Notes: generated by a model from the sequence alone, not told the origin. Shown: positions 18,351 through 30,165, counted from the stretch's first letter. The stretch is DNA of 30,165 bases from Schoenoplectus triqueter (GCA_964058805.1 CAXKVV010000722.1:1-30165), one strand, 5' to 3'. Numbers and translations: made by a program.

Positions 18351-18960
18351 AATATCACACACCGTGATAAGTGAGGGATATCTCATAAATCTGCTTATAA
18401 GCGGGACTTCGCAGAGCCATCTTCCACTCACAATCCTTCAGGTTGTGTGGACCCTCCCTTTCAGAGTACGAAAAGGTTAGCTTACGACATGTTCAATTAT
18501 GCATAATTTGATCAGTTCTAATTATCAACATGTAATTAATTCAGACAATTTAATCCATACTTCATACCACATATCCATTCAGATAATTCAGGTTATCAAC
18601 CCATATATCAAAGTCAAAGATCAATTAATCCATATCAACTGAATTCAAATCAAGTCAAGAATTCAATTAACATATAATATTCAAATACAAATTATAGAGA
18701 AATCTAATTACCTGATACGAATATGATTCTGATTTTTTTGACTTAATACACGATGTTCCTTGAATTGACCTGTTAAACATGTTTCCTTCTCTTTCTCAGT
18801 CTTCCTTTTCTTTTCCCTCCCGATTTTCTTAATTTCCTTATTTTATTTATTTATTTTGATTCTTATCAAATGATCTATTTAATACATGTTAACCGACTCC
18901 CCACAGACGCACAGCCACGCGCCAAGAGGAGAGCAGGTAACGTGTTTTTTTTTGCAATTG
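18351..18960 (-). other. Repeat-like segment with splice-like site, unclassified
   Basis: Less AT-rich blocks (18360-18480, 18890-18940) alternate with AT-rich DNA. On the minus strand, purine-rich sequence from about 18900 runs into CGTATCAG|GTAATTAG near 18710, which looks like a splice donor. No protein is recognised. Could be a decayed LTR or leader of an element. Confidence 0.3.
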
Positions 18961-19279
18961 AACCCAAAAGTTCTAATTATTTATGAAATGGTCCAAAAAT
19001 ATTTAAATTAATTTACATATAATATTACATTGATCATAGAAATAAATTAACATATTTAATTCTAATAATCACAAGCGATATCTAGTAACACGTTGTGATT
19101 TCCAATTAACATAGATAAATATTATACAAATATAACATTTTAATCATGCATAAGAAAATATAATTGTACATTGTTTAATTTTTATGTCACATGATATCAT
19201 GGAATAATTTAAGGTAGGAAAATATCATCCTTATAAATTATTCATTTCTTTATATAGAGTTGATTATATATAATTTGCA

Positions 19280-19876
19280 TGCAAACAATCCAACTCCATC
19301 AAGGGGCTCTATAGATATCATCACTCATCAATATTTATATTATGAAGGAAATATAATTTTCTTGATAAACATGTATTCCCTGTATAATTCATAAATGTCA
19401 AAATAAAATTCTTACAATAGTCAATTACATACAATGTTAAAAACTATTCATAATAAATAATTCTCATGTGAATCATATCAAACTTTAAAATCAAACACTA
19501 ATGAAATATTTAATGACACATAACATAATCTATGTAATTATTTCATTGGGTCAAGGCCGGTGTTATGTTCATCTAATATACACTTAAGCAATTAAATTGG
19601 TAGCATATATTCATGATTTGTAGAACTTAATCATCACTTAACTTGCATACTCTTTTTATGAATAATTAGTGTTCCTTTTTAATTATTAAGATTAGAGGCT
19701 TTTAGAGTTATTATTTTAATTTAAATAAATGATATATAGAGATCTATAATTTAAGTCCTCAACTCAAATGATCTGTTAATAATAAACTTAAGGAACAAAT
19801 GATATAAAATAACATTAGCAACATAATCTAAATGAATCATCAAAATGATTGACTTCTAGGACATAACTCCAACAAA
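19280..19876 (-). mobile_element. Probable Ty1/copia LTR terminus, minus orientation
   Basis: On the minus strand the segment opens tgttggagttatgtcctaga (complement of 19857-19876), a start common to many plant copia LTRs, and continues into AT-rich sequence with GAGCCCCTTGATGGAGTTGG near 19300. No partner LTR or primer-binding site is seen, so it is a solo or truncated LTR. Its inner boundary is not resolved. Recognition is from memory of the LTR class. Confidence 0.45.
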
Positions 19877-20706
19877 ATTAAGCATATAAGGTTATATTTA
19901 GATCAGATTAGTTGATTTATTTAGACCCATATCACTTTATACTTTGAGTTATGTTGGATCAAATAAATCAATTGTATAATTTCAAATCTTATCGGGTCAA
20001 ACAATCAGATTAAATTAATAAAATATAAAAATATCATGACTAATGCATACATGTACTTCATAAAAAGATTATATTTAATAAATCAATTTATAAATTATCT
20101 TCGTTTATTAAATGAGAAAGTATAAACAAATTTATTTTTATTTATTAAATAAAAGTTGTAATCGATTTTAGTGATTAAAAAAACATATTGAGTATAAAAT
20201 CTTAACTAAAAAAATATCTTTATACATATGCTAAGAATAATATGAATAAAATATTATATATATCGGATATTAATCCTTCTCGGTTTAGATACCACGTTAT
20301 TTTATAGTGCATCAGATTCAGATTTTTTTTTTGGTTAATAGATCACATCAGTTCAGATAATTTATATTCGGATATATAATATTTATAGATTTATAGGTCA
20401 CATCAGTTCAGATAATTTATATTCAAATATTTAATATTTATAGATTTATTTAGATTCATATTTCTTCTAATTCAGTCAATTACAAATTTAGATCATTCAA
20501 TTCTCTCATTTTAACAAATTCGAATTGAATTTTAATTAATCAATCATCGAGCAAAACTATTCTGTTGCCAGATTTACCTGTGATAGCCCTTCTTTTCTTA
20601 AGTTTATTAAATTATATGAAGTTATTGTATGGGTCGTACGTATTTCATATAAGTTTAACTAGCATAATATGATTATAAAATTCCAAGTGTATTCCATTCA
20701 TAATTT
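19877..20706. other. AT-rich intergenic sequence with short direct repeat
   Basis: No gene. atcagttcagataatttatatt occurs at about 20347 and again at about 20402, a local 55-bp tandem duplication with ataatatttatagatttat. Confidence 0.6.
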
Positions 20707-22740
20707 GTGTCACACCCCAGAAATAATAAAGCGGATTAAGGGTGATTAATCCCGCCACATACGCACGACGAGACGTGCGTACGAAAGACTAAATGAATAA
20801 AATAAAATAAATCTCAGAATAAACAAAATAATAATAATAGTACAAACAATAACAGTCCCGAATATACAGTAGAATACAACGCCAGACACCGGCTGGGCTA
20901 ACTCCATCGGAATGGGTAGCAAAATTTCTGAAATAAAACCCAAAGAAAGAAACAAAAACCGGATGTCCGATAAGTCCTAATCATCTACCCGCCTCACTGT
21001 GCTGATGCGGCGAAGCACCTTTGATATCACGCAGGACTGCACCTAGCACTCTCATCAAAACTTGATCCCGCACCTGTAAACCTGGATCCCACAACCACCG
21101 TGGAAACGTGAGTAATTTTTAAATTATTCAGTACGGATTTAGATCCAGCCTTAAGATTTGATCTTCTTTCCTAGACTGAACCCAAATACTGGTATCGAAA
21201 TTTAAATGCATTGAAATAATTTAATACATATTAATGTATTTATTATTTTATGCATATTTGAGAAAATACGTACATGAATGACATGAAATGGCAAATAAAC
21301 CCAAAATAGAGAATCTGAGGAAATAATAATATAATATAAAAATATAAGGTATGAGGATCAAACACCCGAAATAAATAACCCGATTTGCAAATCACCAGAT
21401 CTATCTCAAGCGGGCGCCACCAACATCCCAACTTATGAACTTGGGCCTTGCCTAAGCGGGCGCCACCAGTGACCCAACTTACGAACTTAGGACTTTATAT
21501 TTATGCGGCGCCAATACCACATAAACGACAATTCAGGCTCCCGAGGCGATAACGCCCTAGGAGAGTGAGCGTGCATAAGCACGTACTCTGGTCTGCTAAA
21601 TCTGGTAATTCACCTCCCAAAAATAAAAGCAAACGGATGAGTATGTCTTCAGTTGCCATATCGCCAAAAGAAGATAACTACCCGTGAATTAACAAATCAA
21701 AATTAAATGGGAGCCTACACTGAACCAACCAAGAGCTAGAGGACCGCATCCCGTAAAAATATCAAACGAAATATAAGCAAATGAGAGCCTACACTGTACC
21801 CACTAAGGTCAGCGGACTGCATCCCGACTTTCTCTGTACCAACTATGGGCCAAAGGAGAAAGCCCTTCGGACAATATCAGGATCCTAAATAAGTCGGATA
21901 AATATAATAATATGATATCACGAAGTAGATTCCAATCTCGAATATGGCCGCCCACACTAAACACTGAAGGACATGGTATCCTAATCGCTCAAATTTGGAT
22001 TTGAAATTAAATCATATTAAGAATAATAAAAATATAGTATTGATCAAAATAAAAACACTCCGACACAACCGAACTCGCCAAATGACGAGGTCGGTGGATA
22101 ACCCGACAGACAAAGATGCGCAGTACATATACAGACCGGTGGGTCCCACGGGCCTATGGGTCACCGTACGTAACCACAACGGTCTGGTTATGCAAAGCAA
22201 CTCATACTGAGAATTACCCGGTCCGCCTCTCAGCACTCCCATGCATTTAATGCATGATTAACTACCTGACTTAATTAATAATTAGCAATAGTAATAATAT
22301 TTTCCTAATAAATATAATCTACAACTTGAATTATTTAATTTTATCTAATCTTATCTCAGGACTATTTCCCGAATCCTACTCCTATCCTATCTACATGCAA
22401 TATGACATGATATGACATACGAATGCGGGTATGTCTCGAATATGCTGGTCAATTTACCGAATGCATATGACAGGTCAGATTAAGTCTCTAATCATTTTTG
22501 GTCAGAAAACACCGCAATTCAGATTTAGTTTAAAAACATTTTATTTTTTTTTCAGTTTGAGTTCCTAATTCCGAAGAAAGGAAATCAAATCTCAGAAAAC
22601 CGTACCTGGAAGTGCTGGTGAGGATCGCGGAGTCACTCTACTCCGGGGATAAAACACCGGCCTCGGGGTCGGCGTCTGCGTACATCGGGTCTGGGGTGAC
22701 CTCGTACTCCGCGAGTGGATCCGAGTCGACTGTATCACCT
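20707..22740 (-). mobile_element. LTR-retrotransposon-like repeat, minus orientation
   Basis: Plus strand opens TGTCACACCCCAGAAATA, so the minus strand ends ...TTCTGGGGTGTGACA, the kind of terminus seen on many plant Ty3/gypsy LTRs. Inside are GC-richer blocks: CCTGGATCCCACAACCACCGTGG (about 21081-21103), a doubled gcgggcgccaccan segment (21409-21430, 21456-21480), and a doubled gagcctacactg...ggactgcatcccg segment (21711-21755, 21785-21826). No gag or pol domain is visible. No primer-binding site follows the 20707 end, so it is a solo LTR or 3' LTR. The far boundary is uncertain. Confidence 0.5.
22638..22739 (-). other. Exon-like open stretch with acidic peptide
   Basis: Preceded on the minus strand by TAAATTAAATAG, which resembles an acceptor. 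It reads DTVDSDPLAEYEVTPDPM then YADADPEAGVLSPE and TAG (22638-22640). GC-rich in AT-rich surroundings, with a CAG|GTACGG donor-like site 30 or so bases beyond. Not recognised. Could be the tail of an element protein or chance. Confidence 0.3.
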
Positions 22741-24150
22741 ATTTAATTTAATTTAGATGTTTATTAGTCTAACTTGATTGATTTTGAAATTAACAATTAA
22801 TTTAGATTGATAATTAAATTAACGTTCGCTCGGTTTTCATCGTCTTTTCTTACAAATTCGGCATCATTCCTACTGCATATATGCAGTGTCGGAAAGTCTA
22901 ACTAACGTATTTTTGTTCGAAATGCCGCGTATGTCCTTTTAATCATCTTTTTATATATTTATTATATTTTACTCGGGTTTGTAGATTTTAGTCATTTAAT
23001 TTCGTTAGTGTTTAGTAATAAATCCTCTTTTCGATTAATTCAAGTTCCGATCATTATTACCATTCGTTTTACTTGTTCATTATCTTTATTGTGTTTCTCC
23101 TTTAGTAAAGATTAAGTTATTAACAAATCAACTCTGTAATGATAGATATAAAAAACAAATAAGTATATGCACGTCGAGATAATTATAAAATTCATAATTC
23201 ATTTTATTAATTTTACTTCGATTACATATATAATTTTCAATACAACGGAATAAGAAATACAAATAAAAATCCTATAAAATGAACTAAAAACTAAAATAAA
23301 ACAACAGTTATGATTAAAATAAAAATAGAGAAATTGATTAATATATATAATATATAATATTTATTTCAATATTCTTTTATTTATTTTAAAAATAGAGAAA
23401 TTAATTAATATATATTTTATATATAATATTTTATTTCAATATTCTTTTATTTATTTAAAAAATAAAAAAATTGATTAATATATATTCTAATATATATTAA
23501 TTCTATTGTAATTATTATTCTTATTATATTCTTAAATTATATAATTTACTTTATTATATATATTAACATTATATTTTTAATTGTTTGAAAAATAGTTCAA
23601 AAAATGTAATAAATAAAATAAGAGAGAAAGAAAAATAAAAGCAATTAAATCAATTGAAGAAAATATTTTATTTTATTACTGTGTTGGTATTTTAATGTTC
23701 GGGATCATACGCTGACTACCAAATCATTAGAGCCTATGCTCTGGTATCCCGTATTCGGGGGTAGTCAGGGAATTTAATCATTTCTCGATTCTTTAAGTTT
23801 ACGTGATTAGTCCATGGATACCGCCAAACCTTTCGGGACGGCTTCCAATTAATTGATCACATTTTTATTTTATCACTTAGTTATCTTGCTACTTTTAAAT
23901 CATTAGGCCTTAATCTTTTTAAATATTAATCCGAACAAAAATTTTAATTTAATTAATTATAGCTTTAATTATTGGCCTAATGAAATTCTTATTTTTCTTA
24001 AATCCTAATTACTAAAAGTTGGGCCAACTTCTTAAAGGTTCTTTCACTTCCTAATCATTGTTTGGCCCATAATTTATTTAGATATGCTTTAAGCCCAACT
24101 TAACAAATTACTCTATCTTATCTTTTAAGTGTTCTAATTAGTCCACATTA
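22741..24150. other. AT-rich intergenic sequence with 67-69 bp tandem repeat
   Basis: No gene. aaaaatagagaaattgatta starts a unit repeated at about 23321, 23388 and 23457, each ending in ttcaatattcttttatttat. Also a perfect 16-bp palindrome actgcatatatgcagt near 22873-22888, and a stem ctgactacc / ggtagtcag spanning about 23712-23768. Confidence 0.6.
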
Positions 24151-25830
24151 CATCCAACTTAACCCACATACAGGATAGCCCACAAAGAGGGGCAACCAAC
24201 TTCAGCCAAGAAAGAAAAACAAGCAAGAGATAAGCACAAACATCTAACAACACCAACCACCAATTTGACTAACAACACAACCAGAGGGGAGAAGGTTGGT
24301 ACCCACATAAAGGGGATACCAGCAGTGGTACAAGGGCAACAATACCAATATGCCAGGGTGAATCTAACATTTATCAGCAAAAATGGGCAATATACCTCAT
24401 ACACATTTTGAACACCCCAATTTGATTATCAAGGAAATCATATTTTTTCACTATTATAACGAATTCACAGTCCAGGGTCAGAACAAGAGGGTATACCAAC
24501 AAATATCAGTATTATGCCAGAGTTAGTCAGTATTCAGAAATTCTTTCATAGAGCAACAATCAACACTTGGACTAAGAAGTCATGCTTCAAAGTCAGATAT
24601 TCATACCGGCATAACTATTATGGCAGATCAGACAATATCAATTTCTTATCAGGTCAAGTTCTTTGAAGAGGGGTGCATAACCAGCAACAGACAACAGCAA
24701 AAGGGCGTGTCAGCATCAGACTGACAACACAAAGGTGTCACACAAGCAAGCACAAAAATAAGAACCAGCACAGCCACACAAGCAAGCAAAAACAACCAGT
24801 GCTGACTACACAAGGTGGGGCCTAGTAGTCACAATAACCTATTAGTCAGACACTAACAGAGGGTCTCAGGGACCAGAACCATCAGTAATCAAACCAGCAA
24901 AGAGGGAAAAAAGGGCAATAAGTGAATCAGGGACATGCCAACACACATTGATCCCAACTTATTAACCAGAACAGCCACGGGGATAAGCTCCACTCCTGCG
25001 TCACTGGTACCTCTCGGTACCAGTGTACCAGGACCAGTCCCGGCACAAAAATAACCCAACAAGCAACCAAGCAACAACATTACCCACTGCGAAATCGATC
25101 AAGAAATCACATACAACACACAGAAAAGAAAAGGTTTATATTGTGTTTACCAGAATGAGACAGAGGGTAACAACAAGCACATACTAAGGTCAAGACTGAT
25201 CTCCTCCCCCCCCCCCGCTTACAACGCCTTCGGCCTACGACCCTCCTAAAAAAATCAAATTTCTCTTATAAGTATAACACTGTTCTTGTTGAAAATTGAG
25301 TCTAAGTCTCAACACATGAGTTAAACCAAAGCCAAGAGGGGGAAGAGGGGAGCCAGGGGCGCAAATTTAAAGGGGAGGCGGGTACTGGGGGTAGGAGGTG
25401 AGGTGACAGGGGGCACCTTAGAAGAGTGAAATGACAAGTGAGGGTGCGAGAGACGGCGAAAGCCGGTTTTGCTAAGGGGGGTCTTAGATCGGGTCAGAGG
25501 AGGTGGCGTAGGGCATCGAGTGCCTCAGCAAGTGGAAGGGAGGGTGATAGAAAGGGAAACCACGGGAAGGAGGAGAGTTTCGAGGAGAGGAAAGGCGAAA
25601 CCAGGGAAAGCGAAATGGCGGAGCATTTGAGGGTTTCTGGCGACGGACGCAGAGAGGAGAGAGAGTGTGTCTAGGGAAATGAAGAGTCCAGAGAGAGAGA
25701 GTAGAGGGGACAGGGAGAGAGAGTCAAGAAAATGAGTGTGATTTAAATGAGAGAGAGAATTTGACAGTACGGGATTCTCTCTGGCAGAGTTTCGTGGCCA
25801 TTGGTGTGGCATTTTGTGTCAAAGGAGAAA
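24150..25830 (-). other. Strand-asymmetric block, possible spliced leader of an element or noncoding transcript
   Basis: On the minus strand the block starts pyrimidine-rich (CTCTCTCTC... from about 25760), with TTTAAAT near 25743 as a possible TATA box. It then passes a C/T-rich leader, a TTCTG|GTAAACAC donor near 25150 and a TTGATCGATTTCGCAG acceptor near 25090, then T/G-rich sequence to 24150. Small frames on both strands (25438-25674 plus, 25525-25812 minus, 24889-25080 minus) resemble no protein. Contains a near-palindrome actggtacc-tctc-ggtaccagt (about 25003-25024). An LTR/R-U5 region of a large retroelement is the simplest reading. Confidence 0.35.
25206..25217. repeat. Poly(C) tract
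   Basis: Run of about 12 C on the plus strand, poly(G) in the presumed minus-strand transcript. Confidence 0.85.
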
Positions 25831-25967
25831 TTAAGGTTTATAATTTAGTTAGAGTTGTTTAAAAATTAATCTCTTTTGGTCATAATAGGCATGTATACAT
25901 ATGGTCTCATTTGATTCTAAATCAGCCGAATGAATTTTATTTAATTTACTCACACATATCATGTTCA
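25831..25967. other. Junction segment before the satellite array
   Basis: AT-rich sequence that does not match the satellite monomer. The array starts abruptly at ttcacacctaatt (25968). Confidence 0.55.
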
Positions 25968-28300
25968 TTCACACCTAATTATGCCTATTAAAATATTATC
26001 TAATTAACACTTCAATATGAACATTCTACAACACTAATTTTGCACAAAACATAAGTAGGAGGCTTTAAAAACAGCTGTTTAAACAAGTTGTTTGAGTTTT
26101 TTAATATTTTTAGCCACATAATTATACATAATATATTATAAATTAATATAATTACTCCTAATCATGTCTATTATATGATCTTCTAATTAAAACTTCGATA
26201 TGAATATTCTACGACACTAATTTTGCACAAAGCATAAGTAAGATGCACTAAAAACAGCTATTTAAACAAGTTATTTGAGTTTTTCAAAACTTTCGACTGC
26301 ATAGCTACACAAAATTTCTTATAAGTTAATATAATTACTCCTAAATATGTCTATTGTAAGATTCTTTAATAAAATTTCGATATGAATATTCTACAACGCT
26401 AATTTTGCGTAAAATATAAGTAAGATGCATTAAAAACTGCTATTTAAACGAGTTGTTTGAGTTTTTCAAATTTTTTGTCCGCATACCTACATATAATTTC
26501 GCGCAAATTAATACAATTACTCCTGATTACACTTATTATAAAATTATCCAATAAAAACATTGATATGAATATTATATAACGCTAAAATCGCACAAGACAT
26601 AAGTAAGATGCGTTAAAAACTGCTGTTCAAACAAGTTGTTTGCCTTTATGAATTTTTTTAGCCGCATAACTACACATAATTTGGTGCAAATTAATATAAT
26701 TACTCATAAATATGTTAGGTTATAAGATTATTCAGTTAACACATCAAAAGAAATATCTTAGGGCACTATTATTTCTCAAAACACAAGTGAGATGCATTAG
26801 AAACTATAATTTAAAAAAGTTAAGTTTTTCAACATTTTTTGCCTCATGACTACATATAATTTCGTAAAAATAAATATAATTACTCCTAATTATGCCCATT
26901 AATATATTAGCCAATTAACACTTCGATATGAACATTCTACGACACTAATTTTGCACAAGACATAAGTAGGATGCATTAAAAGCAGCTGTTTAAACAAATT
27001 ATTTGCGTTTTTCAAAAATATTGGCCTTATAAGTACTCATAATTTCGTATAAATTAATATAATTACTCCTAATTATGCCTATTATAATATTTTTCAATTA
27101 ACCCTTCAATATGAATATCTTACGATACTAATTTTTCATAAAACATATGTAAGATATATTAGAAACATCTGTTCTACACATAATTTCGAGCGAATTAATA
27201 TAATTACTCCTAACTATGTCTATTATAAGATTGTCAAATTAACACTTCAATATGAATATCATAGGACAATAATTTTACGTAAAACATAAGTATGATACAT
27301 TAAAAATTGCTGTTTAAACAGGTTATTTCAGATTTTCAACATTTATTGCCTCATAACGATAAATAATTTCGTGAAAATTCATATAATTACTCGTAATTAT
27401 GCCCATTGGAAGATTATTCAATTATCACATCGATGTTAACATTCTACGACACGAATTTTGCATTCAAAATAATTAAGATGCATTAAAAACAACAGTTTAA
27501 ACAAGTTGTTTGAGTTTTTTAAATTTTTTGCTGCATACCTACACATAACTTCGTGTAAATTAATATAATTACTACTAATTATGTCTATTATATGATTATC
27601 CAATTAACACTCCGATATGAATATCCTATAACAGTAATTTTTCATAAAACATAAATAAGATACATTTAAAACTGCTGTTTAAATAAGTTGTTTAAGATTT
27701 TCAAAATTTATTGTCTCATAACTACTTATAATTTCGTGAAAATTAATATAATTATTCCTAATCACGCCTATTAGAAGATTATCCAATTAATACTTCGATA
27801 TGAGTATTCTACGATACTTAGTTTGCACAAAACATAAGTAAGATGCATTAAAAAAACAACAATTTAAACTAGTTGATTGAGTTTCTCAAACTTCTTGCCG
27901 CATAACTACATATAATTTCGTGCAAATTAATATAATTACTCTAATTATGCCTATTATAAGATTATCTAATTAAAACTTCGATATGAATATTCTATGACGC
28001 TAATTTGGCACAAAACATAAGTAAGATGCATTAAAAACTGCTGTTTAAACAAGTTGTTTGACTTTTTTAAAAAAAATTGGCCCCGTAAATACACATAGTT
28101 CCGTGCAAATTAACATAATTACTCCTAATTATGCCTATTATAAGATTGTTCAATTGACACTTCGATATGAATACTCTACGACTCTATTTTCTCCTAAAAC
28201 ATAAGTAAGTTGCATTAGAAACGGCTATTTGAAAAAGTTATTTGAGTATTTCAAAATTTTTGGCCCGATATCTACACATAATTTAGTGAAAATTAAAGTA
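25968..28300. repeat. Satellite higher-order repeat unit 1 (13 monomers, carries a deletion)
   Basis: Tandem AT-rich monomers of about 180-183 bp, each with ttactcctaattatgcctatta, cacttcgatatgaatattctacgac, ctaattttgcacaaaacataagtaagatgcatta, actgctgtttaaacaagttgttt and a cataactacacataatttcg block. Unit start cacacctaattatgcc at 25970 recurs at 28303. One monomer is short: between gaaacatctgtt and ctacacataatttcgagcg (about 27175) material present in unit 2 is missing. No open reading frame. Confidence 0.9.
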
Positions 28301-30165
28301 TTCACACCTAATTATGCCTATTAAAATATTATCTAATTAACACTTCAATATGAGCATTCTACAACACTAATTTCGCACAAAACATAAGTAGGAGGCTTTA
28401 AAAACAGCTGTTTAAACAAGTTGTTTGAGTTTTTTAATATTTTTGGCCGCATAATTATACATAATTTATTATAAATTAATATAGTTACTCCTAATCATGC
28501 CTATTATATGATCTTCTAATTAAAACTTCGGTATGAATATTCTACGACACTAATTTTGCACAAAACATAAGTAAGATGCACTAAAAACAGCTGTTTAAAC
28601 AAGTTATTTGAGTTTTTCAAAAAATTTGACTGCATAGCTACACAAAATTTCTTATAAGTTAATATAATTACTCCTAAATATGCCTATTGTAAGATTCTTT
28701 AATAAAAATTTCGATATGAATATTCTACAACGCTAATTTTGCGTAAAATATAAGTAAGATGCATTAAAAACTGCTATTTAAACGAGTTGTTTGAGTTTTT
28801 CAAAATTTTTGTCCGCATAACTACATATAATTTCGTGCAAATTAATACAATTACTCCTGATTACGCTTATTATAAAATTATCCAATAAGAACATCGATAT
28901 GAATATTATATAATGCTAAAATCGCACAAAACATAAGTAAGATGCGTTAAAAACTGCTGTTTAAACAAGTTGTTTGCCTTTATGAAAATTTTTGGCCGCA
29001 TAACTACACATAATTTGGTGCAAATTAATATAATTACTCATAATTATGTTAGGTTATAAGATTATTCAGTTAACACATCAATATGAATATTTTACGGCAC
29101 TATTTTTTCTCAAAACACAAGTGAGATGCATTAGAAACTGTTATTTAAAAAAGTTAAGTTTTTCAACATTTTTTGCCTCATGACTACATATAATTTCGTA
29201 AAAATTAATATAATTACTCCTAATTATGCCCATTAACATATTAGCCAATTAACACTTCGATATGAACATTCTACGACACTAATTTTGCACAGGACATAAG
29301 TAGGATGCATTAAAAGCAGCTGTTTAAACAAGTTTATTTGCGTTTTTCAAAATAATTGGCCGCATAAGTACTCATAATTTCGTACAAATTAATATAATTA
29401 CTCCTAATTATGCCTATTATAATATTTTCCAATTAACCCTTCGATATGAATATCTTACGATACTATTTTTTCATAAAACATAAGTAAGATATATTAGAAA
29501 CTACTGTTTAAACAAGTTGTTTAAGATTTTTTATATTTTTTGACTCATAACTATACATAATTTCGTAAACATTAATCTAATTACTCCTAATTATACTTAT
29601 TAGAAGATTTTTTAATTAACACTTCGATATGAACATTGTACGACACAAATTTTGCACAAAACATAAATAAGGTTCATTGAATACAGTTGTTTAAACAAAT
29701 TGTTTGAGTTTTTGAAAATTGTTGGCCGCATTACCTACATGTAATTTCTTAAAAATTAATACAATTACTCCTAATTATGCCTATTATATGATTGTGGAAA
29801 GAAAACTTAGATATGAATATTCTATGACGCTAATTTTGCACAAAATATAAGTAAGACACATTCAAAACTGTTTTTTTAAACAAGTTGTTTAAGATTTTCA
29901 ACATTTTTTGCATCAAAACTACACATAATTTCGAGCGAATTAATATAATTACTCCTAACTATGTCTATTATAAGATTGTCAAATTAACACTTCAATATAA
30001 ATATCATAGGACACTAATTTTACATAAAACATAAGTATGATACATTAGAAATTGCTGTTTAAACAGGTTATTTCAGATTTTCAACATTTATTGCCTCATA
30101 ACGATAAATAATTTCGTGAAAATTAATATAATTACTCGTAATTATGCCTATTGGAAGATTATCCA
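28301..30165. repeat. Satellite higher-order repeat unit 2, cut by the window edge
   Basis: Repeats unit 1 monomer by monomer at visibly higher identity (about 95% by eye) than neighbouring monomers show to each other. Contains about 412 bp (roughly 29506-29918) absent from unit 1. Continues past the window. Confidence 0.9.

Noticed and set aside
21995..22242. Overlapping 71-aa and 76-aa frames on opposite strands
   Set aside because: Lie in LTR-like repeat sequence. Composition explains both and neither resembles a protein.
23700..23770. Possible tRNA-like fold
   Set aside because: There is a long stem (ctgactacc/ggtagtcag), but no A/B boxes, anticodon arm or T-loop sequence that fits a tRNA.
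25438..25812. 78-aa plus and 95-aa minus frames
   Set aside because: Arise from purine/pyrimidine-rich low-complexity sequence (Arg/Glu/Gly or Ser/Leu runs). Not recognisable.
25968..30165. CRISPR-like array
   Set aside because: Whole 183-bp monomers diverge throughout. There are no short identical repeats with unique spacers, and the genome is a plant's.

Overview
The window is nuclear DNA from a flowering plant. It is very AT-rich between genes. It holds one intron-rich, highly conserved nuclear gene with a telo-box and TGGGCY promoter signature. The rest is packed with MITEs, decayed LTR elements and a satellite array. Some repeat styles suggest a monocot, but nothing seen here proves that.

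Layout. 1-3.9 kb is AT-rich intergenic DNA. It contains a retroposed insertion (181-1200) bounded by a perfect 16-bp target-site duplication, a hairpin repeat nested inside that insertion, one MITE (about 1948-2306), and a fold-back element rearranged around (TA)n tracts (about 2642-3178). 3.99-15.41 kb, minus strand, is the only convincing protein gene: the elongation factor and histone chaperone SPT6 (plant SPT6L/GTB1 type). I resolved 18 coding exons totalling 4812 nt, with every junction phase-consistent, giving 1603 residues. The order is an acidic N-terminus, the IWS1/Spn1-binding motif, the Tex-like core, YqgF, HhH, S1, tandem SH2, and an RGG plus WG/GW-rich tail.

Intron 7 (2.1 kb) is swollen by four different copies of one fold-back MITE family, laid end to end and joined by (TA)n/(GA)n tracts. 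The last tract stops 8 bases from the splice donor. Intron 2 appears to be a GC-AG intron. Exon 7 has a NAGNAG acceptor. A 5'-end copy of exon 8 lies duplicated in intron 7.

15.7-25.9 kb has no intact gene. It holds another MITE (about 15.87-16.22 kb), a broken Ty1/copia RNase H fragment (about 17.25-17.42 kb), a probable minus-strand copia LTR terminus near 19.87 kb, an LTR-like repeat with a 'GGGGTGTGACA' type end at 20.7 kb, and a strand-asymmetric block at 24.15-25.83 kb that reads on the minus strand like a spliced 5' leader.

25.97 kb to the window end is an AT-rich tandem satellite with monomers of about 183 bp. It is organised in a higher-order repeat. Two alignments of the first unit with the second give offsets of 2333 and 2745 bp. 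The second is 15 x 183, and the 412-bp difference is a deletion in the first unit. This is the most unusual large-scale structure in the window. The array runs off the right edge.
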